Positions 18,299-29,269 are shown, numbered from the stretch's first letter. The stretch is DNA of 64,000 nt from Vibrio sp. CDRSL-10 TSBA (GCA_039696685.1 CP155566.1:1984001-2048000), one strand, 5' to 3'. A program made the numbers and translations. Notes: generated by a model from the letters alone, not told the origin.

Positions 18299-18713
18299 AG
18301 TGAAATTCCCAATCTCTAATTAGTCATCAAATTCTAAGCCGCGTCGGAAACAGTCTCCGGCGCGGCGCAAAGTTCCATTTATACGCTGAAAGGCAGCTAA
18401 AATCGACCTTACAGAATACAATTTGTTGTGATTTATCCAGTGTCGCGCTTTTTTAGTACAATAATGCGTCAAATCCACATATCGCCGTGGCGCAACACGA
18501 AAAATTGGCGCCGATTATAACCCTAACCGGCGGCGAATTGCGAGGTTAGCGACCGTCAGATTGGTTCGCACTTGGGCAAAGCGTCAATCTGTCGTATCCT
18601 GCCCGACACTGAATCACTCGCTGAACGCGCCGGTGGCATTTGCCCGCAAGTCACCGCTATCGTTAAAACAGCGATACATCCCGGAAACAAGTCACCGCAC
18701 ACGAGAAAAAATC
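18299..18713. other. Divergent spacer between aspS and the DUF72 gene
   Basis: About 415 bases, probably holding both promoters. A weak open frame extends the DUF72 gene upstream to 18561, but it lacks family similarity and a ribosome-binding site. I see no RNA gene or repeat. Confidence 0.55.
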
Positions 18714-19580
18714 ATGACGGAACTTCCCCTAAGACTGGGCCTGACAATGTGGTCCCACCCTGCCTGGCAAAGCAGCTTTTACGGCCGGGGCACTCAGGCA
18801 TCGGAACGACTGGATAAGTACAGCCGGGTATTTCATACCGTGGAAGGTAACACCACCTTCTATGCGTCCCCTTCTCCGGTGACGGTCAGTAACTGGAAAG
18901 CGGCCACGCATGATGATTTTCGCTTCACCTTTAAATTGCCTAAACAGATAACCCACCAGCAAATGTTGCAGGGCTGCCAGGACGAGTTAAAACACTTTAT
19001 GACGCTGATGGAGCCGCTGCATGAACGCGTTGGCATGTGGACAATTCAGTTACCGGCCGCCTTCGGTCCGGCTCAGCTGGAGCAGTTGAAAAAGTTCTGC
19101 GGCTATTTTCCCAAACAATTTCCGCTCGGAGTTGAAGTGCGCCATCCCGGTTTTTTCGCTAAGGGAGAAGAAGAGCGCCAGCTCAATCAATGGCTGCTGG
19201 AACAAGGCATTGACCGCATCATTATGGACAGTCGCCCGGTGTTTGCAGCGGAACCGATCAATGAAGTCATCATTGATGCGCAGATGAAAAAGCCTAAAGT
19301 GCCGGTCCATGCCATTGCGACGGCCACCCACCCGATGATGCGCTTTATCGGCCATCCGGATCTTGATGCCAATCTCGCTTTTTTCCAGCCCTGGCTAAAA
19401 AAACTCCCGCAGTGGGTCGCCCAGGGTAAACAGCCGTATGTGATGATACATACGCCGGATAATAATCTGGCGCCGGAACTCGCGCTGTCGCTGTATCAGC
19501 AACTGCAGCAACAGCTGTCTTTGCCGGATCTCGCCACCTTTCCGGCCAGCCAGGGCGACAGTCAGATTTCAATGTTCTGA
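18714..19580 (+). CDS. DUF72 family protein (YecE-like)
   Basis: A 288-residue DUF72 protein with a TIM-barrel-like fold. It shows the expected opening LRLGLTMWSHPAWQSSFYGRG, then YSRVFHTVEGNTTFYASPSPVTVSNWKAATHDDFRFTFKLPKQITH, and a later LGVEVRHPGFF strand. This family is widespread, structurally similar to xylose-isomerase-like barrels, and has no assigned reaction. The ATG at 18714 was chosen because the family begins there; the open frame continues upstream without similarity. In Vibrio and E. coli it lies close to cmoAB/aspS, as it does here. Confidence 0.85.
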   Translation: MTELPLRLGLTMWSHPAWQSSFYGRGTQASERLDKYSRVFHTVEGNTTFYASPSPVTVSNWKAATHDDFRFTFKLPKQITHQQMLQGCQDELKHFMTLMEPLHERVGMWTIQLPAAFGPAQLEQLKKFCGYFPKQFPLGVEVRHPGFFAKGEEERQLNQWLLEQGIDRIIMDSRPVFAAEPINEVIIDAQMKKPKVPVHAIATATHPMMRFIGHPDLDANLAFFQPWLKKLPQWVAQGKQPYVMIHTPDNNLAPELALSLYQQLQQQLSLPDLATFPASQGDSQISMF

Positions 19581-19699
19581 TTGGCGGACTACTCTCATTT
19601 CGATAGTTTTTAATCGTTTGCGTCGTGTCTGCGTTGATTTTTTCAGCACTTTCTAAACAGATGAGACGGAATACGCTTTAGCAGCCCGGGTACTAATGA

Positions 19700-20532
<833 letters not shown>

Positions 20533-20738
20533 GTTCGTACTCAGGCACGTTTTCAAACAGCTCATTTCCAAAGCAGCTTAGTTTGAGAGCATCTCTGTTG
20601 GTAAACAGAACAACTCGCGCCGAACCGATTGGCGCACAAATCAGTTTTAGGCAACGCGTTTCCCTGCCCTGACGGAATCAGTGATTGCATTAATTATTTA
20701 GGTCAGGGCAAAGATGTCGGAATTAGGAATCCCCTGCC

Positions 20739-21713
20739 ATGTTTGACTTTGGTAATGTTTACTCGCTACTGGCTCAGGACACGCGTCTGCAACCCTGGCT
20801 CAAAATCCTGCCTCAGCAACTCGCTGACTGGCAAGACAAAAGTCACGGTGATATGGACCGCTGGTTACGTGCTTTAAAGAAGATCCCGGACTTCAAACCA
20901 GACAACATTGACCTGAAAGAGTCGGTAAGTGTAACCAACCAGGAGCCCCTGGCCCTGGGTGAACAGAAAAAGCTGGAAAGCTTATTAAAAATGTTTCACC
21001 CGTGGCGTAAAGGCCCATACCACCTGCACGGTATTCATATCGACACTGAATGGCGCTCAGACTGGAAATGGGATCGCCTGCTGCCACACATTACGCCTTT
21101 AAAAGGCCGCAGCGTGCTTGATGTGGGCTGTGGTAACGGCTATCACATGTGGCGTATGCTTGGTGAAGGAGCCCATCAGGTTATTGGTATCGACCCGTCA
21201 GAACTGTTTCTGGTGCAATTTGAGGCTGTGCGCAAGTTAATGGGAGGTGACCAGCGTACTCACCTGCTACCGCTGGGTATTGAACAACTGCCGGAGCTGG
21301 AAGCCTTTGATACGGTATTTAGTATGGGTGTTCTTTATCACCGCCGCTCACCGCTTGATCACCTGCTGCAACTGAAAAATCAGTTGGTTGCCGGTGGCGA
21401 ACTGATCCTGGAAACTTTAGTGATTGAAGGTGATGAGAACGCGGTGCTGGTGCCATTTGACCGTTATGCGCAGATGCGTAACGTCTACTTCTTCCCTTCT
21501 GCGTTAGCACTTAAAGTGTGGCTGGAGAAGGTCGGCTTTGAAGACGTACGGATTGTCGATGAGAATATCACTTCACTGGGCGAACAACGCAGCACGGAAT
21601 GGATGACGCACAATTCCCTGCCGGATTATATCGATCCGAATGACCCGTCAAAAACCGTGGAAGGATATCCGGCACCACGTCGCGCTATTCTGGTCGCAAA
21701 AAAACCCGCCTGA
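20739..21713 (+). CDS. cmoB: tRNA U34 carboxymethyltransferase
   Basis: CmoB transfers the carboxymethyl group of carboxy-SAM to 5-hydroxyuridine-34 of tRNA, extending wobble decoding. It has 324 residues with the family opening [20 protein letters not shown]. The linker [29 protein letters not shown] and the SAM-fold motif [17 protein letters not shown] (about residues 124-140) are both diagnostic. [16 protein letters not shown] and LETLVIEGD follow in order. It lies directly after cmoA, as in other gammaproteobacteria. The frame is intact. A GC-rich hairpin (CGCCTGATTCAGGCG) right at the stop codon may end transcription. Confidence 0.95.
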   Translation: MFDFGNVYSLLAQDTRLQPWLKILPQQLADWQDKSHGDMDRWLRALKKIPDFKPDNIDLKESVSVTNQEPLALGEQKKLESLLKMFHPWRKGPYHLHGIHIDTEWRSDWKWDRLLPHITPLKGRSVLDVGCGNGYHMWRMLGEGAHQVIGIDPSELFLVQFEAVRKLMGGDQRTHLLPLGIEQLPELEAFDTVFSMGVLYHRRSPLDHLLQLKNQLVAGGELILETLVIEGDENAVLVPFDRYAQMRNVYFFPSALALKVWLEKVGFEDVRIVDENITSLGEQRSTEWMTHNSLPDYIDPNDPSKTVEGYPAPRRAILVAKKPA

Positions 21714-21891
21714 TTCAGGCGACACTGCTGTCACTTAATGCTATTAATATTCCCTGAATCTGTTGAAGAAACAGGGATATTTGACACAGTTTTAACTCGC
21801 TATTCCTCAGATAGGAATAATCTAGCCAAGGATGCTTTGCTCATCCTTTGCTATAACTACATCAACTGATAATTGAAGAATAAGGTCGCAA

Positions 21892-22633
21892 ATGTTTAAG
21901 CGAATTGCACCCGTCGTCGCACTGACAATGCTTTCTGGTTGTACACTATTGAAAGGCGATGAGTATCATCATGCTACGCTGGACGCGATTCAACAGTCCG
22001 AATCCACGTTATCTAATAAGATGACCAATCTGGAAACTGCATATCAGTAACCAGATGGATTACATCGATAGCCTTGAAAATCACGTCTCCACATTAACGA
22101 CTCAAGTCAACGAGTTGCAAACCACTATTGAAGAACACAAAAAGCAAGCAGCCCGGGCGCCTGCACCTTCACCACAACCGACTGTCGTTCAGACCAAGCC
22201 TCGTCATGAAGTTGTGTTGGGTGAAATTGAAACCGTGACACTGGATGTTGTTAACAAATCATTTAATGCCCGCATTGATACCGGCGCCGCAACTTCATCA
22301 CTCAACGCGGTTGATATTGAAGAGTTCGAACGCAATGGTAAAAATTGGGTACGCTTTCATTTAAGTGATGAGCAAGGTGCGAAAGATGACACCAACTGGA
22401 TTGAAGCGCCAATCTTACGTTATGTGCGTATTCGCCAGTCAACAAGTGAGGATACCGAGCGTCGCGCAGTGGTTGAACTTTGGGTCAAACTCGGCGCTAT
22501 TCATGAAAAAACTCAATTTACTCTGGCTGACCGTTCACAGATGAGCCATCCGATTCTTCTTGGCCGCGAATTTATTCGTGATATCGCCGTAGTGGATGTC
22601 AGTCGCAAACACATTCAGACAGGATCAAAATAA
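21892..22633 (+). CDS. Lipoprotein retropepsin-like protease (PF05618), frameshifted
   Basis: From the ATG at 21892 a signal peptide ends in the lipobox LSGC, so the product should be membrane-anchored outside the cytoplasm. A coiled-coil stretch (roughly residues 35-80, ISNQMDYIDSLENHVSTLTTQVNELQTTIEEH) leads to a PF05618 domain. This domain was once called an ATP-dependent zinc protease and is now viewed as retropepsin-like: the aspartic motif DTGAATSS starts near residue 129, and HPILLGREFI closes the fold. The frame breaks at 22033-22037 (GAAAC); correction gives NLELHISNQMD and 246 residues. It heads a three-gene operon with a transglutaminase-like/7TM protein and an ATP-grasp ligase. 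Substrate unknown. Confidence 0.82.
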
Positions 22634-22648
22634 GAAATAAGGTCACTT

Positions 22649-24157
22649 ATGACGTCAAGAATTCCGTTTTATCTATCGATTATTCTGTTGGTCGCAATCG
22701 GCATTACCTTAAGCGTGATTCGCCATCAGAGCTACGGTGTCCCTTGGACGCCAGGTGAGACTCGTCAGGTCTGGGATATTGAAGCCAGAATCGAGTTTGT
22801 CGCCCAGGGCAAAGAAGCCAAAGTTTCTCTGGCCGCACCACACACCCAGGACGGTTTTACCCTGGTGGGTGAAAACGCCTCTTCTCCAGGTTATGGCATA
22901 TCCTACGTCACGACCGAAAGCGGTCGCCGTGCCGAATGGTCCATTCGCCATGCCACTGGTCCGCAAACTATTTACTACAAAACTCAATTCCTGGTTGATC
23001 CTCAATCACAAGCTAAACCTGTTCCGCCGACCGGCAAACCGGTTAAACCCACCTTTAATGGTCCGGAAGAGGCATCTGCAATTGCTCTGATCGAACGTGC
23101 GACTCAACGCTCCGCCGATCACATCACCTTTGCACGTGAACTGATCAAAACCCTCAATGACGCAGAAAGTCAGAATGCCTCCCTGCTGCTGAATAATATG
23201 AGCAAGGTAGACGCGGCAGAAAAACTGCTGTCGTATGCTCAGGTTCCGAATAAAGTGGTTGGCGTGATTGAGCTGGAAGACGGCCGTCGCCGTCAGACCA
23301 TCCAGCACATGAATGAAGTATGGAATGGCAAAAAATGGGTGTTGTTTAATCCGGAAACCGGAACTCAGCCAAGCCATCCGAATCTGCTGGTGTGGGATGA
23401 ATCCAACATTTCACTGCTGGACGTCATCGGCGGTCAGAACAGCCAGGTGCATTTCAGTATGATTGCCCAGGATATGACTCCGCAACAAGCTACCAGCAAC
23501 AAAGTTCAGTCTGACGGCCTGCTCAACCTGTCGATTCACAGCCTGCCGCTGGAAGAACAGGCAATGTTCAAAACCATCATGCTAATCCCAATCGGCGCCC
23601 TGATTGTAGTCTTCCTGCGGGTGATTATCGGTCTGAAAACATCGGGGACCTTTATGCCTGTATTGATCGCGGTAGCGTTTGTGCAGACTCAGCTCACCAC
23701 AGGTATTATCGGCTTCCTGCTGATCGTCGGCACGGGCCTTATCATACGAAGTTACCTGTCGAAGCTGAACCTGCTGCTCGTGGCGCGGATATCCGCGGTG
23801 ATCATATCGGTTATTCTGATCATTTCGGTCTTTACCGTGGTGGCGTTTAAAGTCGGCCTGACCGAAGGTCTGAGCATTACGTTCTTCCCGATGATCATTT
23901 TGTCGTGGACCATCGAGCGTATGTCGATTCTTTGGGAAGAAGAAGGTGCGAAGGAAGTCATTCTGCAAGGTGGCGGCTCGCTGTTTACTGCGGTCTTGAT
24001 CTACCTGGCCATGACGAACTCCTACGTGCAGCACCTGACCTTTAACTTCATCGGTCTGCAGTTGATTGTACTGGCTGCGATTCTGCTGTTTGGTACCTAT
24101 ACCGGTTACCGCATCACAGAACTGCGTCGCTTCAAACCACTGGCTGACGGAGATTAA
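22649..24157 (+). CDS. Inactive-transglutaminase-like protein with 7TM domain
   Basis: A 502-residue membrane protein. One N-terminal helix (about 6-24) is followed by a periplasmic region of nearly 280 residues whose core (SKVDAAEKLLSYAQVPNKVVGVIELEDGRRRQ, then WNGKKWVLFNPETG) resembles a transglutaminase-like fold. No Cys is present where the catalytic one would be expected. The C-terminal half (about 310-490) has around seven helices. This matches the two Pfam families of inactive transglutaminase fused to 7TM helices. It starts 15 bases after the retropepsin gene and ends 1 base before the ATP-grasp ATG. Likely a sensor or scaffold (inference). Confidence 0.85.
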   Translation: MTSRIPFYLSIILLVAIGITLSVIRHQSYGVPWTPGETRQVWDIEARIEFVAQGKEAKVSLAAPHTQDGFTLVGENASSPGYGISYVTTESGRRAEWSIRHATGPQTIYYKTQFLVDPQSQAKPVPPTGKPVKPTFNGPEEASAIALIERATQRSADHITFARELIKTLNDAESQNASLLLNNMSKVDAAEKLLSYAQVPNKVVGVIELEDGRRRQTIQHMNEVWNGKKWVLFNPETGTQPSHPNLLVWDESNISLLDVIGGQNSQVHFSMIAQDMTPQQATSNKVQSDGLLNLSIHSLPLEEQAMFKTIMLIPIGALIVVFLRVIIGLKTSGTFMPVLIAVAFVQTQLTTGIIGFLLIVGTGLIIRSYLSKLNLLLVARISAVIISVILIISVFTVVAFKVGLTEGLSITFFPMIILSWTIERMSILWEEEGAKEVILQGGGSLFTAVLIYLAMTNSYVQHLTFNFIGLQLIVLAAILLFGTYTGYRITELRRFKPLADGD

Positions 24158-24158
24158 T

Positions 24159-25145
24159 ATGCGGTTTTCTCTCTCTGACTACACCTCCCCTTTCAAGCTA
24201 AGTCGCAAGGGGATCATGGGTATGAACAAGCGTAACCACAGTTACATCGGTCGCTACAACGACCGTTCAAAGTACCCATTGGTGGATGATAAGCTCAAGA
24301 CTAAACTGATCGCGCAGCAGGCTGGCTGTACCGTGCCGAAGCTGATTGGTGTCATTGCTAACCAGGCAGATGTGAAATACATTCACGACATGGTTAAAAA
24401 ATGGCCAGGCTTTGTCATCAAGCCAGCACAAGGCAGCGGGGGGAAAGGGATTTTAGTCGTCACTTCTCACAAAGACGGGGTGTACACTAAACCTTCTGGC
24501 GCAACCATCGGTAAAGAAGATGTCGAACGTCATATCAGTAACGCGCTTGCAGGCCTGTTTTCTCTGGGCGGTAAAAATGACGTTGCTGTGGTTGAGAACC
24601 TGATTAAGTTCGATGACTGTTTTGACGGCTTCAGTTACGAAGGTGTGCCGGACGTGCGTATCATTGTCTTCAAAGGCTACCCGGTGATGGCAATGATGCG
24701 TCTTTCTACCTCAGCGTCAGACGGTAAAGCGAACCTGCACCAGGGGGCTGTCGGGGTCGGTATCGATATCGCGACCGGTAAAGCGGTGCGTGCCGTTCAG
24801 TTTAACCGTCCTGTCACCCACCATCCGGATACAGGTAAAGACCTGTTTACCCTTGAAGTGCCTCATTGGGAGCGACTTCTGACGCTTGCAGCCAGTGCCT
24901 GGGAGATGACCGGTCTGGGATACGTGGGGACGGATATGGTGCTGGATAAAGAAGAAGGCCCTATGGTACTAGAACTGAACGCTCGTCCGGGGCTTGCGAT
25001 CCAAATTGCCAATGGTGCTGGCTTGTTACCACGCCTGCACCACATTGAAAATCTGGGCAGCGTGCTGATTCCACCTACCCCGGCCGAACGTGTCGCCTAC
25101 TCCATGAAGAAGTTTGGTGTTAAAGGTGAAGCAGTCAGCTTTTAA
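24159..25145 (+). CDS. RimK-like ATP-grasp ligase (alpha-L-glutamate ligase-like)
   Basis: A 328-residue cytoplasmic ATP-grasp protein from the ATG at 24159. Seen in order: a GIMGMNKRNHSYIGRYNDRSKYPLVDDKLKTK opening typical of this subfamily, the ATP-binding K-P-A-Q-G-S-G-G-K-G-I loop (VIKPAQGSGGKGILVV), VRIIVFKGYPVMAMMRLST, and the metal-binding MVLELNARPGLAIQIAN near the end. This is the RimK-like branch that genomics places beside retropepsin and transglutaminase/7TM genes, not ribosomal RimK itself. It probably links an amino acid to a protein or peptide (inference); acceptor and donor are unknown. Followed by a strong terminator. Confidence 0.87.
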   Translation: MRFSLSDYTSPFKLSRKGIMGMNKRNHSYIGRYNDRSKYPLVDDKLKTKLIAQQAGCTVPKLIGVIANQADVKYIHDMVKKWPGFVIKPAQGSGGKGILVVTSHKDGVYTKPSGATIGKEDVERHISNALAGLFSLGGKNDVAVVENLIKFDDCFDGFSYEGVPDVRIIVFKGYPVMAMMRLSTSASDGKANLHQGAVGVGIDIATGKAVRAVQFNRPVTHHPDTGKDLFTLEVPHWERLLTLAASAWEMTGLGYVGTDMVLDKEEGPMVLELNARPGLAIQIANGAGLLPRLHHIENLGSVLIPPTPAERVAYSMKKFGVKGEAVSF

Positions 25146-25184
25146 AGGCGTTTTCTGACCCAAAACAGACATCGTCCTGATCTG

Positions 25185-25216
25185 AAAACGGAAGTCACCG
25201 CGACTTCCGTTTTTTT
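25185..25216. terminator. Terminator after the ATP-grasp gene
   Basis: AAAACGGAAGTC pairs with GACTTCCGTTTT around ACCGC, followed by further T. It closes the retropepsin/7TM/ATP-grasp operon. Confidence 0.85.
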
Positions 25217-25251
25217 ATCCGCTTATTTTGTTGCGAAGTTCCGGCTCACTC

Positions 25252-25279
25252 TTTCATCACTAAAATTTCATCACTAAGA
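25252..25279. repeat. 14-bp tandem duplication
   Basis: TTTCATCACTAAAA is followed at once by TTTCATCACTAAGA, in the spacer between the ATP-grasp gene and the convergent EAL gene. Confidence 0.8.
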
Positions 25280-25359
25280 TGATGTTTAAGCGCTGAGCTC
25301 ACTGTTACCCGCTAAGCTTGTATCGAATGGCTGACACTGCATTTAAAACGTGTAGAAGT

Positions 25360-26127
25360 CTAAAGCGCGGAAAAGTCGATCTCAGGCAACGATTCAAAAC
25401 CAGGTTTAGCAAAGTAATAGCCCTGCATCAGCTCCACCCCGGCCGCTTTTAACCAGCGGTACTCTTCCTCACTTTCAATCCCTTCCGCTAATGCTCTGAC
25501 CCCAAGCTCACGTAACATATTCAACGTGTGTGTAACGATAGTCTGACGCCCTGTATCAGTATCAATATTACGAATCAGCGCCATATCCAACTTGACGATA
25601 TCCGTCTGAAAATCAGCCAGAAGATTGAGACCTGAATAACCGGCACCAAAATCATCAATCGCAGTTTTGAATCCCATCGCCTGGTAGTACTCAACAATGG
25701 CACGAATATGATTACTATCCTGTACTTTCTCACCTTCGGTGAACTCAAACAGGATATTTTGAATGGGAAACTGGTGGGTTTTGGCGGTATCTAGCGTGGT
25801 TCTAATGCAGCGCTGAGGATTGTAAATGGCATTAGGCAGGAAATTGATACTAAGCATGCAATCTATTTTCAGCTTAGCCGCTAAGGCAATCGCCTTGACA
25901 CGACACAACTGATCAAACAGGTAGCGGTTGTCGTCATTAACCTGAGAAATAATCGAATACGCTGACTGATTCTCAAGCCCTCTGACCAAGGCTTCGTAGC
26001 CAAACACTGTTTTTGATGTGCAATCGATAATAGGTTGGAACGCCATCGTGAAATCAAATTCGAGCTTACTGTGCCCGGAACATTGTCTGCACAATGATTT
26101 GTCTCCGTGATTGAGACTGTCTTTCAT
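25360..26127 (-). CDS. EAL-domain cyclic-di-GMP phosphodiesterase
   Basis: A 255-residue protein that is essentially one EAL domain, predicted to hydrolyse c-di-GMP to pGpG. All usual catalytic and metal residues can be found: YEALVR (EAL-x-R), N in SINFLPN, E in LFEFTE, the DDFGAGYS loop, K in VKLD, E in LAEGIE, and the terminal QGYYFAKP. The short N-terminus (about 25 residues) has a C-R-Q-C-S-G-H cluster that could bind a metal or form a disulfide (inference). No transmembrane or other sensory domain is present. It is convergent with the ATP-grasp operon and divergent from the chemoreceptor. Confidence 0.88.
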   Translation of the reverse strand: MKDSLNHGDKSLCRQCSGHSKLEFDFTMAFQPIIDCTSKTVFGYEALVRGLENQSAYSIISQVNDDNRYLFDQLCRVKAIALAAKLKIDCMLSINFLPNAIYNPQRCIRTTLDTAKTHQFPIQNILFEFTEGEKVQDSNHIRAIVEYYQAMGFKTAIDDFGAGYSGLNLLADFQTDIVKLDMALIRNIDTDTGRQTIVTHTLNMLRELGVRALAEGIESEEEYRWLKAAGVELMQGYYFAKPGFESLPEIDFSAL

Positions 26128-26718
26128 AAAATAGCCTACGAGTATACCAGGCAGTCAGATTAGTCATATTTATACAGGAACGCAACCATCGCCGAATCAT
26201 GCAGGACGAATAAAATCATTCGTCCTGACACAGAATGAATCATCGACTCTGGTCACAGATCAATAAAAAATATCATTTCAATTTTTTGTTAATTTTCTAC
26301 TTAATGAATTGGCTTGTGCAGTATTTCCCCACAGAACTATCCGGATCAATATCTAGATTAATTACTCTATTTATTTTTATTAAGGTTATACTGGATCATT
26401 AACGACAGCAAAACTAAGAGCAGACTACAACTAAAATGATTAAATTGATATTTAAATTATCTGTTTTTATTACACTTTGTTAAGGAATAACTATAAAACT
26501 GTTGCCAATATAAAAACGGCCACCCCCTCCATAAAAACACCTATCTCAAAATTAGCCATATTATTGATATCAATAATTATTATCACGAAAATAATATTGA
26601 TATTTTTATCATGATCTAAATCAAAACAATGTACGATATAATTTACTACTGATATTTAACTAATAAAAACTAGGCTATTCTGCATAAAGGCTTTTATTAT
26701 CGATACAAGGAAGTTGGC
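26128..26718. other. Long AT-rich intergenic region upstream of the chemoreceptor
   Basis: About 590 bases, far more AT-rich than its surroundings (26270-26700 especially). It separates the divergent EAL and chemoreceptor genes. It holds an FNR-like site and the short palindrome TTGATATCAA (26564-26573). I find no open frame or RNA structure with confidence. Such a region could bind H-NS (inference). Confidence 0.55.
26611..26624. promoter_or_regulatory. FNR-like site ahead of the chemoreceptor
   Basis: ATGATCTAAATCAA matches TTGAT-N4-ATCAA at 9 of 10 defined bases, 95 bp before the ATG. Low oxygen may control the receptor. Confidence 0.5.
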
Positions 26719-28675
26719 ATGTTTAATAACCTAAAATTAGGCAAGAAGATGGCGCTGAGCTTTGGTGCCTTGTTAACACTGCTTTCTGTCGTTCTGGCAA
26801 TCAGCATTCTGGCATTAACTAAAACCGACCAGGGTTTGATGAGTTACGGTGATCTCGCCGATGACAGTAACCTGGCGGGAGAGCTACAGGCCAATATGCT
26901 GATGGTTCGTATGAATGTAAAAAACTACCTGATTGCTCAGGACGAGAAGAGTCTGCAGGACTATAAAAATTATCTGTCCAAAATGAACGATCTGTTACAG
27001 CAAGCTAAGGACGATATTCAGGAACCTTCTCGTGTACAGTTGATCCAGTCCATCTCCTCCTCGGTCATCACATACCAGAACGCATTTGATAACGTCACCC
27101 GCCTGATAGAACAACGCAATACTGCCCATGATCAGCGCCTGATCCCCAGCGGGGAAAAAATGCGCCGCCAAATAGACAACCTCATCCAGTCCGTGTACGA
27201 CAATGGCAACACTGAAGCCGTGTATGACGCCAGTCAGGTACAAAAAGTCATGCTCACCGGTCGCCTCTACGTCGCCAAGTTCTTGCAAACCAATTCAAAG
27301 CAGGATTTTGATCAGGCCCTTACCAATATGGATGAGGCGATGAAGCAGGTATTGCCCAACCTTGAAAAGAATCTCTTCACGACACAACACCTCGCTATGC
27401 TGACTGAATTCAAACAGGCTCACAGTGATTATGTGGCTGCGATGCGCGATATTAACCGTATGATAACTCAGCGTAACGAACTGATAAACCAAGTTCTGGA
27501 TATCGAGGGGCCGAATGTCGCCAGTCAAGTTGAGCAGGTGAAACTGTCGATTATCGGTGATCAAAACGCTCTTGGTGCAGAAGTAGAACGCAACACCGAC
27601 AGCAGTATTCAGTTAACACTGATACTGTCCGTTGCAGCGGTTGTACTGGGAGTCGTAGCGGCTTACCTGCTCACTGTCAACATAACCAAACCGATTCAGG
27701 CCGCGGTCGGGGCCGCCAATCAACTTGCCCAAGGTGACCTCACTATACAGGTCGCAACAAATCGTACCGACGAGACCGGCACACTGCTTAACGCGATTCA
27801 AAACACTGCCAATCATCTGACCGAGATGATTTTAACCATTCACAGTGCCAGTGCGGAACTGGCTTCCGCGTCAGAGGAAACTGGCGGTGGTCACCGACCA
27901 AACCACACAAGGTATCATTCAGCAGGAAACGGAAACCGATATGGTCGCGACGGCGATGAATGAAATGGCAACGACAGTGCACGACGTTGCCTCCAACGCG
28001 GCTAAAGCGGCCGATGCTGCCAATGACGCCGATAAACAGGCAGAACAAGGCGCCAAAGTCGTCGCACAGACGGTCAGCTCCATCGGCTCCTTATCGGAGA
28101 GTGTGAACCTTTCTTCCGAAAAGTTACATATCGTGCAGCAGGATGTAGTTAATATCAGTTCAATTCTGGATGTCATTCGTGCTATCGCCGATCAAACTAA
28201 CCTGCTGGCCCTCAACGCCGCGATTGAAGCGGCCCGCGCCGGTGAGCAAGGGCGCGGGTTTGCTGTCGTTGCCGACGAAGTACGTTCACTGGCCGCGCGC
28301 ACCCAGGGGTCAACCTCTGAAATTCAGTCCATCATTGAGCAGTTACAGTCCGGTACTAAAAGCTCGGTTGAAGTGATGAATCAGGTCAAATCACTGGCGG
28401 ATGATTGTGTCGATCAGGCAAGCAGAACCGGCGGAGTATTGCAATTGATCACCGATGCGGTTGGTGTGATTAATGACATGAACATGCAAATCGCGAGCGC
28501 TTCCGAGCAGCAAAGTACGGTGGCGGAAACCATCAATGAAAACGTGGTCAATGTGAAGCGTATTGCGCAGGAAAACGCCGTCGCTTCAAACCAGACCCGC
28601 AGCTCAAGTACCGAAATCGCCCGTTTGGCGGATCAGCTTAACGAACTTGTTACTCAGTTTAAACTCAGCGCGTAA
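26719..28675 (+). CDS. Methyl-accepting chemotaxis protein (frameshifted)
   Basis: Transmembrane chemoreceptor signalling to CheA/CheW. The first helix is at about residues 11-33. A periplasmic helical domain of roughly 260 residues follows, rich in long helices, like HBM-type sensors. A second helix (STIQ-like border, [20 protein letters not shown]) leads to HAMP. The cytoplasmic hairpin is complete, with the tip [26 protein letters not shown]. The frame breaks at 27877-27881 (GAAAC); GAAC restores [17 protein letters not shown] and 651 residues. There is no C-terminal CheR-binding pentapeptide. AAGGAAG precedes the ATG. Ligand unknown. Confidence 0.9.
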
Positions 28676-28742
28676 CTGAATCAGGCTCAAGACTCTAGCC
28701 TGCCGTAAACGACTACCGAATTTTTCGGCGGGCTTTGCTTTT

Positions 28743-28785
28743 TCTGTTAGAACCTAACTTCTCTGTTAGAACCTAACTTCTCTGT
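28743..28785. repeat. 19-bp tandem duplication across a stop codon
   Basis: TCTGTTAGAACCTAACTTC is perfectly repeated at 28743-28761 and 28762-28780, with a third partial unit. The second copy contains the stop and last codons of the VOC gene on the minus strand. Confidence 0.9.
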
Positions 28786-29269
28786 AGAGTTCGTCTATCG
28801 GTAAAACCTCGCCTCTCTCTTTAAACACCGCTTCTCGATTTAAACCTGATCTTATGGCCTCATTGTGAGCTAGGCTGACCACTCCCGGTTTCTGCAATAC
28901 CACTCGATAGCCATCAACATCTTCGAATGTTTTACCAACCACATCCCAATAGGGATTATATGAAGTGACCAGGATAAAACCTGCCTCCAGCATCTGTTCA
29001 CAGCACTGCTGCCACTCTGACTGTTCGGACAGATAAAATACCAGCAAATTATCCTGCGTCGGCGCTTTGCCCACCTGAGTACCCCGATGATGGGTGAACT
29101 CCAGATGATAGTTATGCTGCGGGTGGCCGATAATACTACCGTCAAAACCATTATGGTCGCTAAAACTGCCCAACCGCTCAAAACCAAGTCCCCGGATATA
29201 CATATCGGTAATGACTTCCAGATTATCGGTCGGACGTGCAATCCTTAGCTTGGTATTTTTAGGAATCAT
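28766..29269 (-). CDS. VOC family protein (YycE-like)
   Basis: A 167-residue protein of the glyoxalase/bleomycin-resistance fold. The first beta-alpha-beta module shows LRIARPTDNLEVITDMYIRGLGFERLGSF, typical of YycE-like VOC proteins. HLEFTHHRG supplies a possible metal ligand pair, and the second module ends DVDGYRVVLQKPG. A conserved extension carries the last 30 residues. The reaction is unknown. Its final codons lie inside a 19-bp tandem duplication. The ATG at 29269 is supported by the family opening. Confidence 0.8.
   Translation of the reverse strand: MIPKNTKLRIARPTDNLEVITDMYIRGLGFERLGSFSDHNGFDGSIIGHPQHNYHLEFTHHRGTQVGKAPTQDNLLVFYLSEQSEWQQCCEQMLEAGFILVTSYNPYWDVVGKTFEDVDGYRVVLQKPGVVSLAHNEAIRSGLNREAVFKERGEVLPIDELYREVRF

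Noticed and set aside
18561..18713. N-terminal extension of the DUF72 protein
   Set aside because: Open frame only; no resemblance to the family and no ribosome-binding site, while the ATG at 18714 begins the conserved domain.
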